Source: Spirochaetaceae bacterium (lineage in GTDB: Bacteria > Spirochaetota > Leptospiria > Leptospirales > Leptonemataceae). From it: DNA of 64,000 bases. The notes below the pieces were generated by a model. The model was not told the DNA's origin, did not search any database, and saw nothing but the letters and a program-made list of their open reading frames with translations. The stretch lies in NCBI GenBank assembly GCA_002730875.1, contig PCBI01000005.1, positions 496,001-560,000 on the forward strand, written 5' to 3'. Shown one piece after another: positions 1-9,338 of this stretch (positions within the stretch are counted from its first letter, which is position 1; each line of letters starts with the position of its first letter). The translations under genes were made by a program, and so were the position numbers.

Positions 1-1
1 A

Positions 2-748
2 GTAGTGAGCCCGGAACTAAATCGAATCTGTGGATTCACCCCGTCCTGCCTTCAGCCCTGGCTGGCCTGCGCACCGGAAATCCCGGGACTTCTAACCCCT
101 GACATGCGCGAACAACTAAAAAGCTATGATCCCGGAGCCGCCATCGCGGCGCAGATTAATCCAGACATGGTGCGAAACAGACATCCCCTGGACATCGCCC
201 AATACGTCTGGATCAAAACGATGCTGGAAGGACAGATACTAACCTGGGGCGGAGACCGTGTAGACATGGCCAATTCCATGGAAGCTCGACCGGCCTTTCT
301 GGACCATCACCTGGCCGAAGCCGCGCTGTGGGTTCCCCCGGCACATCGTATAAAAGGAGACACGGAAAAGTACGTGCTTCGCGAAGCTATGAAAGGCGTG
401 CTCCCGAAGGTTCTCTACGAACGCCAGAAGTTTGCATTCATGGCTCCGCCGGCGCATACCGACCCAAAAAAGCTCCAGGCTCTAAAGACGATGGCCGCGG
501 ACTATCTCTCTGACGAAGCCATTCAGCGATCCGGCTTTCTGGATCCGGAAGGCGTGCGAAACCTGTTCGAAAGATACGAAAGCTCGGCCACGCCGGCCCA
601 TGAACTGGTACAACTGGACGCCATCGTGAATCATGTGATAGGAATCCAGGTGCTGCATCAGAACTTTGTTCAACAGGATATTCCGAAGGTAGCGCAGGAA
701 ACCGCCAATCATCTGGGCTGGAAGGCGCCGCAGAGCGCTTCTCGCTGA
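2..748 (+). CDS. Asparagine synthetase (glutamine-hydrolysing), C-terminal part; 5' end outside window
   Basis: This is the C-terminal part of the AsnB-type synthetase domain, which adenylates aspartate and amidates it with ammonia from glutamine. The reading frame is open at the left edge, so the N-terminal glutaminase domain and the PPi-loop lie outside the window. The segment with SMEARPAFLDHHL, followed by KYVLREAMKG and PKVLYERQKFAF, is the hallmark of the family's C-terminal helical region. The family is usually 600-650 residues, so about 60% is missing here because of the window edge, not through mutation. The GTG at position 5 is merely an internal Val codon. Some homologues act in surface-polysaccharide or natural-product loci instead of asparagine supply, and this fragment cannot distinguish those roles. 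Confidence 0.88.
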   Translation, partial: VVSPELNRICGFTPSCLQPWLACAPEIPGLLTPDMREQLKSYDPGAAIAAQINPDMVRNRHPLDIAQYVWIKTMLEGQILTWGGDRVDMANSMEARPAFLDHHLAEAALWVPPAHRIKGDTEKYVLREAMKGVLPKVLYERQKFAFMAPPAHTDPKKLQALKTMAADYLSDEAIQRSGFLDPEGVRNLFERYESSATPAHELVQLDAIVNHVIGIQVLHQNFVQQDIPKVAQETANHLGWKAPQSASR

Positions 749-1059
749 TGCGACGCGCCGGGAGCCTGCTCGGGACCCTCGTCGGTGACGCCACCAACAG
801 AGATTAGTGGCGACCGGCTTGACGCCTACTACAGGCAAACGGCGCAGGCATTGTGTGGGCCTATCGTTGGGACGGCCGGGGATATTCCCGGCCCACAGGG
901 AATCCCGAAGAAGGGTAATTGGCAAATTGGTAATGGTGCCCTCCGGATGTCTCGATGCTAGCGGTCTCAGCCCGGGCGAGAACTTCGGTAGTCCGTTGGA
1001 ACCCGGTTTTTCAGAGCGCCAGGTGGGACTGCGAAGTCCATGCCCCGGGAGTCGTAACC
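749..1059. other. Intergenic region between converging genes, with one hairpin
   Basis: No convincing coding region is seen on either strand; the open frames here have compositions typical of noise. The only structure is a perfect 7-bp inverted repeat, GGCCGGG and CCCGGCC with a 6-nt loop, at 874-893. It lies between the 3' ends of the asparagine synthetase gene and the leftward barrel-like gene. There is no T-tract, so it is at best a weak or bidirectional terminator. Confidence 0.5.
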
Positions 1060-2175
1060 CTAAAAGTTTGCCACGAAAGCGAAAAAGGCTCCATGCAATA
1101 CCGTCTGCCTATCGCTTAATGAAGAAGGCTCCGGTTCGCGGAAGCTGGTAAGGTACGGGTCATTTCCAGGAAGACGGAAGGAATCGAATGACTCTTTGAT
1201 CTCCAGAGATAGGAAGGGCACCTGTCCGTAGTAACCGAATCGAATCCCGATACCGGGCATCAACTTGGCCACAAGGCCCAGCTCCATTCGCAAAAGCAGC
1301 CCCGCCAACCTGGCATCCATAAAGGACACAAAATTTGCATTTGGTAGCGATGCGGCTGTACTTGCGGCCAGAGCCTGCGAAGCGGACCCAATCGAAAATG
1401 TGGATAGTTTCAGGTTTCCCTGCACATAATCCAGGTCCATACGACCGTAGAAGTTCATGTAGTCGTTCAATACCCAGGCGTATCCGCTTCGCAAACTGTA
1501 AGTTTCAATATCAAAGTTAAGCTGCCCTGTAGAAAAACTGGTGAGGTTGTAGTTGTCCAACGCGGCTTCAGAACTTGATGGGTTCGCCGCTATTCGTGCA
1601 GCAGTCAGAAAGGACGGCGTCTTATAGAAGAATTGCTCGTAGGGCCCTCTACTTCGAATGGTGGTGTAAGCGAAGGCGAATTCGCCGGAGCCCTCCTGAG
1701 TGGTGTAGTCAATGGGTCCCCAGCCAAAAGTGATTCCGGTGGTCCGTTCGGTGGTTTTCGCTTTGTCCCGGAAAAAGGAGTTATCGTTACCATATATCTG
1801 ACGCAGGTATTCAATTTCGTTTGTTTCTGCGTAGTTGAATCCAATAAATAGATCGGAGTCTTCAAATTTTCGATTGTATCGAAAACCTGGACTTAGAGGT
1901 GACTTCTCCTGAGAGGAAAGCTCGTCGTATTTCACAATCTGTGTAGAGTAAATACTTGTATTGTTTCTCACCGAGTTGACAAGAGACGAAGCGTTTTCGC
2001 CGGAAGCGCTGGACGCATTTGCCGCATACAGTTCCAGGAAGTTCAAAAACAACTGGCTGTCGGAATCCCCTTCGCCCAGAATATACGCCCTGGAGGCGCC
2101 GGAATGCAGGAGTACCAGCGCTGCTAGCGCCACTCTTAAACCTGCATAGTTTTTTGCTTTCAGGTATGTCCACAT
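1060..2175 (-). CDS. Putative exported outer-membrane beta-barrel protein, function unknown
   Basis: The product has about 371 residues. It begins with a clear signal peptide (basic MWTYLKAKNYAGLR, then a hydrophobic run ending near GASRA), followed by a region rich in Ser, Asn, Tyr and alternating polar/hydrophobic stretches. It ends in HGAFFAFVANF. A C-terminal Phe preceded by alternating aromatics is the usual signal for outer-membrane barrel assembly. I do not recognise a specific family. The frame stays open upstream to 2331, but that would overlap the divergent engB gene. The ATG at 2175 sits directly before the signal peptide and leaves a 65-bp divergent promoter region. Confidence in a secreted protein is high; confidence in the barrel is moderate. 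Confidence 0.7.
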   Translation of the reverse strand: MWTYLKAKNYAGLRVALAALVLLHSGASRAYILGEGDSDSQLFLNFLELYAANASSASGENASSLVNSVRNNTSIYSTQIVKYDELSSQEKSPLSPGFRYNRKFEDSDLFIGFNYAETNEIEYLRQIYGNDNSFFRDKAKTTERTTGITFGWGPIDYTTQEGSGEFAFAYTTIRSRGPYEQFFYKTPSFLTAARIAANPSSSEAALDNYNLTSFSTGQLNFDIETYSLRSGYAWVLNDYMNFYGRMDLDYVQGNLKLSTFSIGSASQALAASTAASLPNANFVSFMDARLAGLLLRMELGLVAKLMPGIGIRFGYYGQVPFLSLEIKESFDSFRLPGNDPYLTSFREPEPSSLSDRQTVLHGAFFAFVANF

Positions 2176-2240
2176 GACAATCCATAGGCGGAAAGTGCCT
2201 GAACCAGGGCAAGCGTACTTCCTGGCCGCGACGTTATCCG

Positions 2241-2891
2241 ATGAATCCGGAATCCAACATCTTTCAATCTGTGTACTATAGAACCACCCATGCCGAGCCG
2301 GGGGCGGTGAACGAAACCCCCTTGATCGCATTTACCGGTCGGTCGAATGCAGGAAAATCCTCGTTGATCAGCGCCATCTGCAATCAGAAAAACCTGGCGC
2401 GGGCCGCACGCACCCCGGGCAAGACTCGCAACCTGAATATCTTCGAAGGCGCCCTGGAAAGGAATCCCTTCTACATTTGCGATTTACCAGGATTCGGCTA
2501 TGCCAACCTGCCCCGGGAGGAGCGCGAACGGCTGGGCAAAATGATTGAATCGTTCTTCACGGAATGCGCTGCCCTTACCATGACATTGATCCTGTGCGAT
2601 AGCGCCCGGTGGCCCGGAGAAGAGGAAGCAGCCATCGAACGAATCCTTCTGGAAAAGGGGAGAAAGGTGCAGTGGGTATTCACTCGCTGGGACCGCCTGA
2701 ATCAGAAAGAAAAGGCAAAGGCGCGAAAGCGGTGGAAGGAAATGGGCATTGCCTCGGAAGCCGTGGCCGTATCGTCTACCAAGGGCACCGGACTGAATGA
2801 ACTGCGAAAACGGATACGGCGAAGCGTCGAAGAATTCTACGGGCTCCCGTCCCAAAAATCAAAGGATCAGCCTTTCAGCGAAGAAAGCTGA
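2241..2891 (+). CDS. engB: Ribosome biogenesis GTP-binding protein EngB/YsxC
   Basis: This is a TrmE-Era-EngA-EngB family GTPase needed for late assembly of the large ribosomal subunit; it acts in the cytoplasm. The G1 P-loop GRSNAGKSS lies at residues 33-41, the RTPGKTRNLN switch region follows, then G3 DLPGFGY near residue 83 and G5 SSTKGTG near residue 175. At 216 residues it has the usual length. The G4 position reads TRWD where the family normally has T/NKxD, so the guanine-specificity Lys is an Arg here. The gene is divergent from the barrel-like protein gene and has no obvious operon partner. No strong Shine-Dalgarno sequence precedes the ATG, but the start aligns with the family N-terminus. 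Confidence 0.93.
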   Translation: MNPESNIFQSVYYRTTHAEPGAVNETPLIAFTGRSNAGKSSLISAICNQKNLARAARTPGKTRNLNIFEGALERNPFYICDLPGFGYANLPREERERLGKMIESFFTECAALTMTLILCDSARWPGEEEAAIERILLEKGRKVQWVFTRWDRLNQKEKAKARKRWKEMGIASEAVAVSSTKGTGLNELRKRIRRSVEEFYGLPSQKSKDQPFSEES

Positions 2892-3087
2892 GCTCAGATA
2901 GCGATCCCGGTCAGAGCCCCGGCCAGCGCATTCGTCTCCATGACGTGGACGCGGCAATGGAATTGGCATAGAGGAATGCAGAAGAGCCAGGACAGAAGGG
3001 CAAGCCGCGAGCCGCATACAGATCGGGAAAAGAACAAACATTAGCAGGCGGTCATTTTGATCCGCAGTGAACAGCTATGCGAACGCG

Positions 3088-4014
3088 CTATTCCCCCGGA
3101 AAAGGGGAAACTCCCGTTTCCTCATGCGCCTTGATGGCGCGATCCAGGAAATCCAGAAAGATTCGGTCGGTAGCGCTCCGCCCCTGATTGGACCAGGACA
3201 TGTGGCCCGGCTCATCCACCTCCAGGAAAAACTTCGGAGGTTCCAATCGTTTAAAGAGCTCTTCGCCGTTTGCGAACTCTACTACCGGATCCTGACGTGA
3301 ATGCATTACCAGAACCGGCACCGGCGGTATACGGTCCAGAGCGTCTTCAGGACTACGGCTATTGGAGAAGAACAGGGCGATGAGCTCGGATAATGGATAA
3401 AATAGCAAATCCCGAGCTTTTCTTCGCACGATCCCTCGATAAGAGGGAAAGGTACTGTCCGCTACAAGAAGAGCAATGTTGGGTTTCGCTTCCGAGTCCG
3501 CCACCGCCCGCAGAGCTACGGCCCCGCCCAGGCTCTGCGCCAGCACTACCAGCGGAATCCCCTTCTCGGATGCTATTCGATTCGCTTCCTTCAGGGCCGC
3601 CAAACCATCCAGATAGGTGTTCTCCGGCGACGGACTTCCATCGGATTGACCGTATCCACGGTAGTCGAAAATCATAACGTCATAGCCGAAGTTGCTCAGC
3701 CAGGCCGAAGCCAGAAAGTGAGTGGAGATGTTCTGAGCGTTGCCGTGAAAATGTAGCACTAAAGCCCGGGGCTTCTGCTCGGCCGGAAAGTACCAGTAAT
3801 GCATCTTCTGGTCGGCATTTACCGGAATAAAGTGAGACTCGTATTCGTAGGAGAACTGACGGGGATCGTAGTAGGTTCTGCTATCCGGATAGTAGTAGAG
3901 AGAATGACAGCCTGACATATACCACAATAGACCTACAAGCCCCAGTAAGAAAAGCCCCACCCGGAGCGGGGCTCTCCTTTTCTCCGTTGATGGGATGCCA
4001 CTAGAATCGCGCAA
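3088..4014 (-). CDS. Alpha/beta-hydrolase lipoprotein (serine aminopeptidase S33 type)
   Basis: This is a predicted envelope-anchored alpha/beta hydrolase. After a basic segment, a hydrophobic stretch ends in YMSGC, a relaxed lipobox, so the mature protein is probably a lipoprotein. The oxyanion motif HGNAQN, the nucleophile elbow AQSLGG, the acid in HSRQDP and the His in PGHMSW are all present, so it should be catalytically active. The substrate is unknown; this family (YfhR-like) covers peptidases, esterases and thioesterases. I chose the TTG at 4014 because a perfect AGGAGG lies 6 nt upstream; a longer frame to 4041 would begin before that site. The 196 bp between it and engB hold nothing I can identify. 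Confidence 0.85.
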   Translation of the reverse strand: MRDSSGIPSTEKRRAPLRVGLFLLGLVGLLWYMSGCHSLYYYPDSRTYYDPRQFSYEYESHFIPVNADQKMHYWYFPAEQKPRALVLHFHGNAQNISTHFLASAWLSNFGYDVMIFDYRGYGQSDGSPSPENTYLDGLAALKEANRIASEKGIPLVVLAQSLGGAVALRAVADSEAKPNIALLVADSTFPSYRGIVRRKARDLLFYPLSELIALFFSNSRSPEDALDRIPPVPVLVMHSRQDPVVEFANGEELFKRLEPPKFFLEVDEPGHMSWSNQGRSATDRIFLDFLDRAIKAHEETGVSPFPGE

Positions 4015-4163
4015 AGGAGACCTCCTGAATGGGCTACACAAATAGTAACTGTATCGAACCTGGAAAAGCTACAATAAAACGGATTGTCAGATTCTTCTCC
4101 CTTTGCAACACCTCTTTGTGAGGCGCTCATGATGGGCGCCACTACCGATTTGCGAAAATACTC

Positions 4164-5294
4164 ATGAAGCTAAAACAAAAAATTCAATCCTGGGTGGCGG
4201 CCGGGATCATCCAGGCGGATCAAGCCGCAGCAATCGAGAAATTCGAATCGGAGCAAAGCTCGAGGCCCTATGCCATGTATAGCTTTGTCATCCTGGGAGT
4301 GGCGGTCATTTCTATAGGGATCATCTCTCTCATCGCTGCAAACTGGGAAGATATTCCGGGCTCGGTGAAGCTGGCAGCAGATTTCTTGATCCTCATGGGG
4401 GCCGCATTCGCCATTTTTCAATTCCGTGAAAGACCCATTCTGCATTATGCGATTAGTGTATTCTTTGCGATCTTCGTTCTGGCCTCCATAGGGTTGATTT
4501 CGCAAGTGTTTCATACGTCCGGTAAGTTCTACCAGGGCCTGTCTATGGCATTGTTTCTAACGGCCCCTTTGATGCTCATTCAACAGGGACGGTTTCTCCT
4601 CCATCTATGGCTCATTGGTTTCATCTATGCCTTTCTGGCTTTCACCATGGATGTCTTTGATTACCAGGATGAGGAGATGCTCAACATAGTGCATCCTCTG
4701 ACCCTGGGTAGCATACTGCTTCTGGGGGCCCTGCTCAGTCGTAGCGCCGGAGAGTCGTTGGAACCTCATTCCCGGGGATTAATCCTCTGGTCCGTTCTGG
4801 TTCTTTCCACCACTGCTTTTATCCTGTCATTCATGGATCTAGAAGCCGTCGATGTGAAGTCAAGTGGCGTGGAAAAGGGAGTTCTCATTCCCGGAATTCT
4901 CCTGGTATGTTCGGCTGCGTACAGCTTCTTCATGCTACCGTCGGCGCTTTCGCGGCGGATAATGCATCTCATTACTTTCGGGCTGCTATATCTTCTTTTC
5001 TTCTTTAGCCTCTTCGTATATCCGGTAGGGGACAAGACATTGTATCTGGCCCTGATTTTTGTTTTGCTCGCCATGTCCGCGGCCATAAGCTTCTTCGATT
5101 ACCGGTTTGTCTTCGACTTCTTTCTCGTGCTTGCCGGTATTCGCTTTCTGATCGTTTACTTTGAAGTATTCGAAGATCTGGCCACCACCGGCATCGGACT
5201 GATTATCGCCGGCCTGGTCATCATCGGCGGCGTAGTGCTCTACGCAAAGAGTCGAAGCAGAATCCAGCAGTTCCTGCAGGAGAGACTTAAATGA
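4164..5294 (+). CDS. DUF2157 multi-pass membrane protein
   Basis: The product is a 376-residue integral membrane protein. The first 35 residues are a soluble helical segment (SWVAAGIIQADQAAAIEKF), followed by the DUF2157 signature around residues 45-70 (isoleucine/glycine-rich helix then AANWEDIPGSVKL). About 10 membrane helices follow. The biochemical role of DUF2157 proteins is not known. The stop codon overlaps the start of the next gene, whose GDYXXLXY domain typically accompanies DUF2157/DUF4401 proteins. The pair therefore probably forms one membrane complex. No good ribosome-binding site precedes the ATG. Confidence 0.85.
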   Translation: MKLKQKIQSWVAAGIIQADQAAAIEKFESEQSSRPYAMYSFVILGVAVISIGIISLIAANWEDIPGSVKLAADFLILMGAAFAIFQFRERPILHYAISVFFAIFVLASIGLISQVFHTSGKFYQGLSMALFLTAPLMLIQQGRFLLHLWLIGFIYAFLAFTMDVFDYQDEEMLNIVHPLTLGSILLLGALLSRSAGESLEPHSRGLILWSVLVLSTTAFILSFMDLEAVDVKSSGVEKGVLIPGILLVCSAAYSFFMLPSALSRRIMHLITFGLLYLLFFFSLFVYPVGDKTLYLALIFVLLAMSAAISFFDYRFVFDFFLVLAGIRFLIVYFEVFEDLATTGIGLIIAGLVIIGGVVLYAKSRSRIQQFLQERLK

Positions 5295-5854
5295 AAAACA
5301 AGATCCTGATTGCCGCTCTTCTCTTTCCAATCCTTGGGCTAACGGTGCTTGCCTCCTTTAGGGCCTACAAACTACACACCGGGTATGAAATGACTCTGGA
5401 TGTCCAGGGCTACGATCCCCGGGATATTCTTTCCGGCCATTATGTGGTCTATACGGTGGATTACGGGCCGTTCGAAGACTGTTACGAATACCTCAAGAAG
5501 GATACCGGCTCTGAATCCGCCGGTGAGACCAGGATTAAGATCTCTGACGATGAAGAGCTTTGCGTATGCTATTCCAATCCGCCGGATGCAACCAGCGGCT
5601 ACTGGACCCGATGCAATGACGTGAATGAAGCCAATTGTCCTGTATATATCCGCGGAAAATGCAATTACCGCCGATTCGAAGCCGGCATTGAAAAGTTCTT
5701 TGTTCCCGAAACCCAGGCCGGTGCTTACGATGCAATACTCCGAGAGGAAGGTGCCGAGCTTGTTATCAAGATAGATTCCAACGGTAAAGCCTCGGTAGCG
5801 GATCTGAAGCTCCCTGTCAGCATTGAAGATTGGCAAAAGAAGCAAGAGAAATAG
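5291..5854 (+). CDS. GDYXXLXY-domain membrane-anchored protein
   Basis: The product has 187 residues with one N-terminal transmembrane anchor or uncleaved signal (LIAALLFPILGLTVLASF) and an extracytoplasmic domain. The family motif is recognisable as DPRDILSGHYVVYTVDYG around residues 37-55, where the canonical GDY reads GHY. Three further Cys-containing segments (EELCVCYSNP, YWTRCND, CPVYIRGKC) suggest disulfides or metal binding. The ATG overlaps the TGA of the DUF2157 gene by 4 bases (ATGA), so the two are translationally coupled. The function is unknown. Confidence 0.82.
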   Translation: MKNKILIAALLFPILGLTVLASFRAYKLHTGYEMTLDVQGYDPRDILSGHYVVYTVDYGPFEDCYEYLKKDTGSESAGETRIKISDDEELCVCYSNPPDATSGYWTRCNDVNEANCPVYIRGKCNYRRFEAGIEKFFVPETQAGAYDAILREEGAELVIKIDSNGKASVADLKLPVSIEDWQKKQEK

Positions 5855-6014
5855 CTACCGAGCACCCGGGGCTTCGGCGAACGGGAAAGACCCTGACGGC
5901 CACTGCCCGTTGAGAGGCTTCGGGGGGATAGAGGAAGCGAAACCGGGGCTAACAAGTAAGGCGCTCCTTTCGCGAAGCCTGGAAGAAGACTGACTACAGG
6001 GGAAAAGATCGCAA

Positions 6015-8528
6015 TTAACCCTTATCGGGCAGACTGGTCAGCAAATCCAGGGCTGCCCGATTCCCGGAATCCAGCGAAACCGCCTCATTCAGAACCTTTC
6101 TGGCCATAGTATTATCCCCCTGCGCCGAGGCCAGACGGGCCAGAAGCAGCAGATTTTCGACATTGTCCGGACTGCGAATTCGCAATCGTTCGCTCAGATC
6201 TCTGGCTGCCAAGGATGCATCCATGCTCGACGGCTCGCTGGCCAGCAGTTGAGCGGCCCGAAAGAATAACTCATCATCCACTGGATACTTTGCCGTGGCA
6301 TCCAGAGCTATTCGAGTCGCTTCCCGGAATTCGGTGGCTGCAATAGCTTCGGCGCGATCCATTAACTGAAATGCCTCCGTCTTTCGTTCTTCCACAGTGG
6401 AAATGCCATTTATGGGCGGATCCTCGAGATAGCCAATTCGGAGCAAAGATAGATCGTCAGTGATTTCGCCGGCGCTGGAAATACTATCCACAATCGTTTG
6501 TAGTTCCCCCCGGGCCCTGTTCACATGTTCCAAAAACAGGAAATGATCCTCGTTGAACTCCGGACCATTCTTTCCTGGCAGGAGTACATCGTCGCGTCCA
6601 TCGGACCCCAGAAGAAGAACATCCCCCGGCTGAAGCTGGTACTTTCGCAGACGAAATCCGCTATCGAATCCATCCACTCCCAGTTTTCGGAGCATCAACT
6701 CCTCTTCCAGAAAACTCGCCTTTCCGTCTCTGAACAAGACCGACCAGGGATGCTCGGCATTTAGTATTAGTAGAAAACCAGAGTCCTCTTCCAGAAGACC
6801 GATTACGGCAGAGATTAGCATGCTTCCGTCAAAGCTACAGAACACATCCTGCAATTCCTTGAAACAATCCTTTAGCCAGCGCTCGGGACTACGAACTTGC
6901 GCCGTAGGATCAATATGCGTTCGAGTAACCAGGGATTTGAATACAGTTCCAATCACTATTGCTCCGCCCGCTCCCTGGATGGACTTACCCATAGCGTCCG
7001 CATTCAGAAAGGCTATGTATCGTCGTCCGCGCAGTTCAATGGAGTAAGCTATTGAAATATCGCCTCCAATTTCCGACTTCCGTGTTTTGAACTGGAATTG
7101 CTTTTTCTGACGAGTATATGACTCTACGTGAACTTTAGATGAATTCACATCGGTGCTGGCCAGAGGATGGATCAATAGTGAAGTAAGGAAATAGTCCCCG
7201 TCCTGCTGCACTTTCAGATACTGGATCTGTTCCAGGCTGTCCTGTAGCTCGCTGGTTCGCTGCTCTACTTTTTTCTCCAGACTGGTGTTCAACTCCTCTA
7301 CCCGTTCATTTACCCGAACAAACCTGTTTGCAAGGATGAGCCCCAGGCCCAGAACATAGAACGCAAATGCATAACCCGCCAATCGGGGCAGATTGAGAAT
7401 ACCAACATTGGTGAAGGAGTCCACTACCGCCGCTGCCATAAGAAGCAGAACCCCGCCTATCATGAAGTAGGCATCCCGGTCGCCTATACGCATCCGATAA
7501 ACCAGAATCCCCAGAAGCGAAAGTACGAAAGGCGGCCATACCAGCGTTAACTGATTGTATTGGACGTTGACGTGCGACCAGAGCGCGGCATCATCCGAGT
7601 AGATTACAATACCAATAGATGTAAGCGCAACCAGAGCCGGGATGACCAGCAACCTGTCCAGGAGCTTGACCCATCGATTTTTCGGAAGGTCAAAATAGGT
7701 TCGAATGAAATAGAAAAACGAAGGCACCAGCAGAAAAAGCGCCACATATTCGATTCTCTTCCAGAGCAGGAAATCATCCAATATATCGTACTTCAGCTGC
7801 GTGCGAAGAAACTGGTACAGCACAAGTAGATAAGTAAACGCGGCAAATGCCATATTCTCCCTTTCCTTTTGCCTTCGCAGGAAAAGGAACAGGAAATAGG
7901 AAGCGACAGTGAAGTATGCGATTAGAAAACCCAGATCGAAGAAGTTAGACGCGTAGAAGTCGGCAATGATATCGCTGGCAGGACCCAGAACCACGCGATC
8001 CACGTAAAGCCCCCATTTTACGTCCACCGAATATCCTTTAACTTGTACGAGAATCAGGTTGGGTCCACGATTCAGTTTGTCGCCTTGAAAGGCATAAAGT
8101 CGGACGCGATCGTAGGCCTGGGCCAGCGGTGATCGAAAATCCCCGGTGGAACCGATCAAATGCCCGTTCAGATACGTTCGGTCCACATCGTCCACCGGGC
8201 CCATCTTCAGCGCATAAGCTCCCTCAGGCTCATGGGCAAAATCAAAGGAGCGGCAGTACCAGACCAACGGATTGTTTCGGTCCGTTGCCACCGTTTTGCC
8301 CGGATTTTGCCTGGGTTCTACCTCTCGCTTCCAGTGTGCATCGGGAAAAGCGCGCCTGCAATCGGTGGCGGTCTGGGCCCCGTCCGGGTCCAGCGCGGAA
8401 TCCGTGACCCACCAGGACTGCTCTGGACTAGAAGATAGATCCAATGCGGCGGATTGCTGCCGGGGTACCGACTCGGCCCCCACGGCGCTGGCGAATAAGA
8501 GGAGGATTATGGATAGCAACCTTTTCAT
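6015..8528 (-). CDS. 7TM-DISM receptor with SpoIIE-type PP2C phosphatase and C-terminal TPR-like region
   Basis: This is a predicted membrane sensor that dephosphorylates a Ser/Thr-phosphorylated partner, typically an anti-anti-sigma factor. The order is: signal peptide (residues 1-18), a periplasmic sugar-binding-like domain (about 20-185), seven transmembrane helices (about 190-400), a coiled coil (VNERVEELNTSLEKKVEQR), and a SpoIIE phosphatase domain (about 445-690). The phosphatase keeps its metal-binding motifs: GGDISIAY, NADAMGK, GSDGRDD and TDDLSLL. The last 130 residues are helical repeats with a TPR look (AARDLSERLRIRSPDNVENL). This architecture is common in Leptospira and relatives. 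No anti-sigma or STAS partner is adjacent. Confidence 0.9.
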   Translation of the reverse strand: MKRLLSIILLLFASAVGAESVPRQQSAALDLSSSPEQSWWVTDSALDPDGAQTATDCRRAFPDAHWKREVEPRQNPGKTVATDRNNPLVWYCRSFDFAHEPEGAYALKMGPVDDVDRTYLNGHLIGSTGDFRSPLAQAYDRVRLYAFQGDKLNRGPNLILVQVKGYSVDVKWGLYVDRVVLGPASDIIADFYASNFFDLGFLIAYFTVASYFLFLFLRRQKERENMAFAAFTYLLVLYQFLRTQLKYDILDDFLLWKRIEYVALFLLVPSFFYFIRTYFDLPKNRWVKLLDRLLVIPALVALTSIGIVIYSDDAALWSHVNVQYNQLTLVWPPFVLSLLGILVYRMRIGDRDAYFMIGGVLLLMAAAVVDSFTNVGILNLPRLAGYAFAFYVLGLGLILANRFVRVNERVEELNTSLEKKVEQRTSELQDSLEQIQYLKVQQDGDYFLTSLLIHPLASTDVNSSKVHVESYTRQKKQFQFKTRKSEIGGDISIAYSIELRGRRYIAFLNADAMGKSIQGAGGAIVIGTVFKSLVTRTHIDPTAQVRSPERWLKDCFKELQDVFCSFDGSMLISAVIGLLEEDSGFLLILNAEHPWSVLFRDGKASFLEEELMLRKLGVDGFDSGFRLRKYQLQPGDVLLLGSDGRDDVLLPGKNGPEFNEDHFLFLEHVNRARGELQTIVDSISSAGEITDDLSLLRIGYLEDPPINGISTVEERKTEAFQLMDRAEAIAATEFREATRIALDATAKYPVDDELFFRAAQLLASEPSSMDASLAARDLSERLRIRSPDNVENLLLLARLASAQGDNTMARKVLNEAVSLDSGNRAALDLLTSLPDKG

Positions 8529-8610
8529 AGATGTTGTGATTCAGAATCTGCTGGTTTTTTGCTCCCGGGAAACTGGTTGCTGAGAAGTCCGCCTGGCCCA
8601 GGGTCTGCGT

Positions 8611-9186
8611 ATGAGCCAATTGGATGAAAGCAGCCCAGAAGACCAATTAGATTCTGAAATGTCTGAATGGGAACGCGATGCTTTAAAGAGAATGGAGAAC
8701 AAGTTCTCCCTTTCTCCGGAAGAGGAAAGCCCGTATAAGGAATTGGAATTAATCCACAAGGATGTTATACGGGGTAGTCACTTCCTGGCCTATCGCAACC
8801 AGGATGCGCAACAGCCCATTGTCATGTATTCGGAAAAGAACCGTTTTCGTGCTGTGATCTCAATGCTCGTAGGAAGCTGGGCCGCAGACCTGGAATTGCT
8901 TCTGAATCTAATCCTGAAAGCAGAGCAGGACTCGTTGGATGCCTATGAAGAAGACGAACTGGACACCTTCGGGATTCGGGTGAATGAAGACTCCTACGTT
9001 GTGGGTTACCTGACCGGTGGGAGCAGTCCGATCGTGGCTTCAAAAGATCTATTGCTTCGCATTCTGGAGTTTTATCTGGAGGCATGGAAAAATCTACCGC
9101 CTGCTGATGTACCATCGCTACAAAGCTGCCAGGATACAATTGCTCGGATTCGCAAACGCCTGGAGAGCCACGAAAAGTCTGATTAG
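8611..9186 (+). CDS. Conserved-looking hypothetical acidic cytoplasmic protein
   Basis: The product has 191 residues with no signal peptide or membrane segment. The first 50 residues are highly acidic and likely disordered. The middle and C-terminal parts are helical (SMLVGSWAADLELLLNLILK, LLLRILEFYLEAWKNL). Codon use resembles the neighbouring genes and the frame is clean, so I regard it as real, but I recognise no family. It is divergent from the SpoIIE phosphatase gene with an 82-bp spacer that must hold both promoters. Confidence 0.65.
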   Translation: MSQLDESSPEDQLDSEMSEWERDALKRMENKFSLSPEEESPYKELELIHKDVIRGSHFLAYRNQDAQQPIVMYSEKNRFRAVISMLVGSWAADLELLLNLILKAEQDSLDAYEEDELDTFGIRVNEDSYVVGYLTGGSSPIVASKDLLLRILEFYLEAWKNLPPADVPSLQSCQDTIARIRKRLESHEKSD

Positions 9187-9338
9187 TTTTTTCCTCTTTA
9201 CCCGTTGGCCGCGCGCTCTGGCCCATTGCGAATCGGCCTGGAGACACTCATGCAAATCCGAGTTCCCGGGTCCGACCTTGCGTCCGATCTTGGATTCGAT
9301 ATGGAACCGGGATTAGAAGCTAGAAACCAGGGCTGGAA

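Noticed and set aside
482..925. Leftward open frame crossing the end of the asparagine synthetase gene
   Set aside because: Half of it is antisense to a clear coding region and the remainder has no protein-like pattern.
2176..2331. Upstream extension of the barrel-like protein gene
   Set aside because: It would overlap the divergent engB start and puts 52 residues before an excellent signal peptide.
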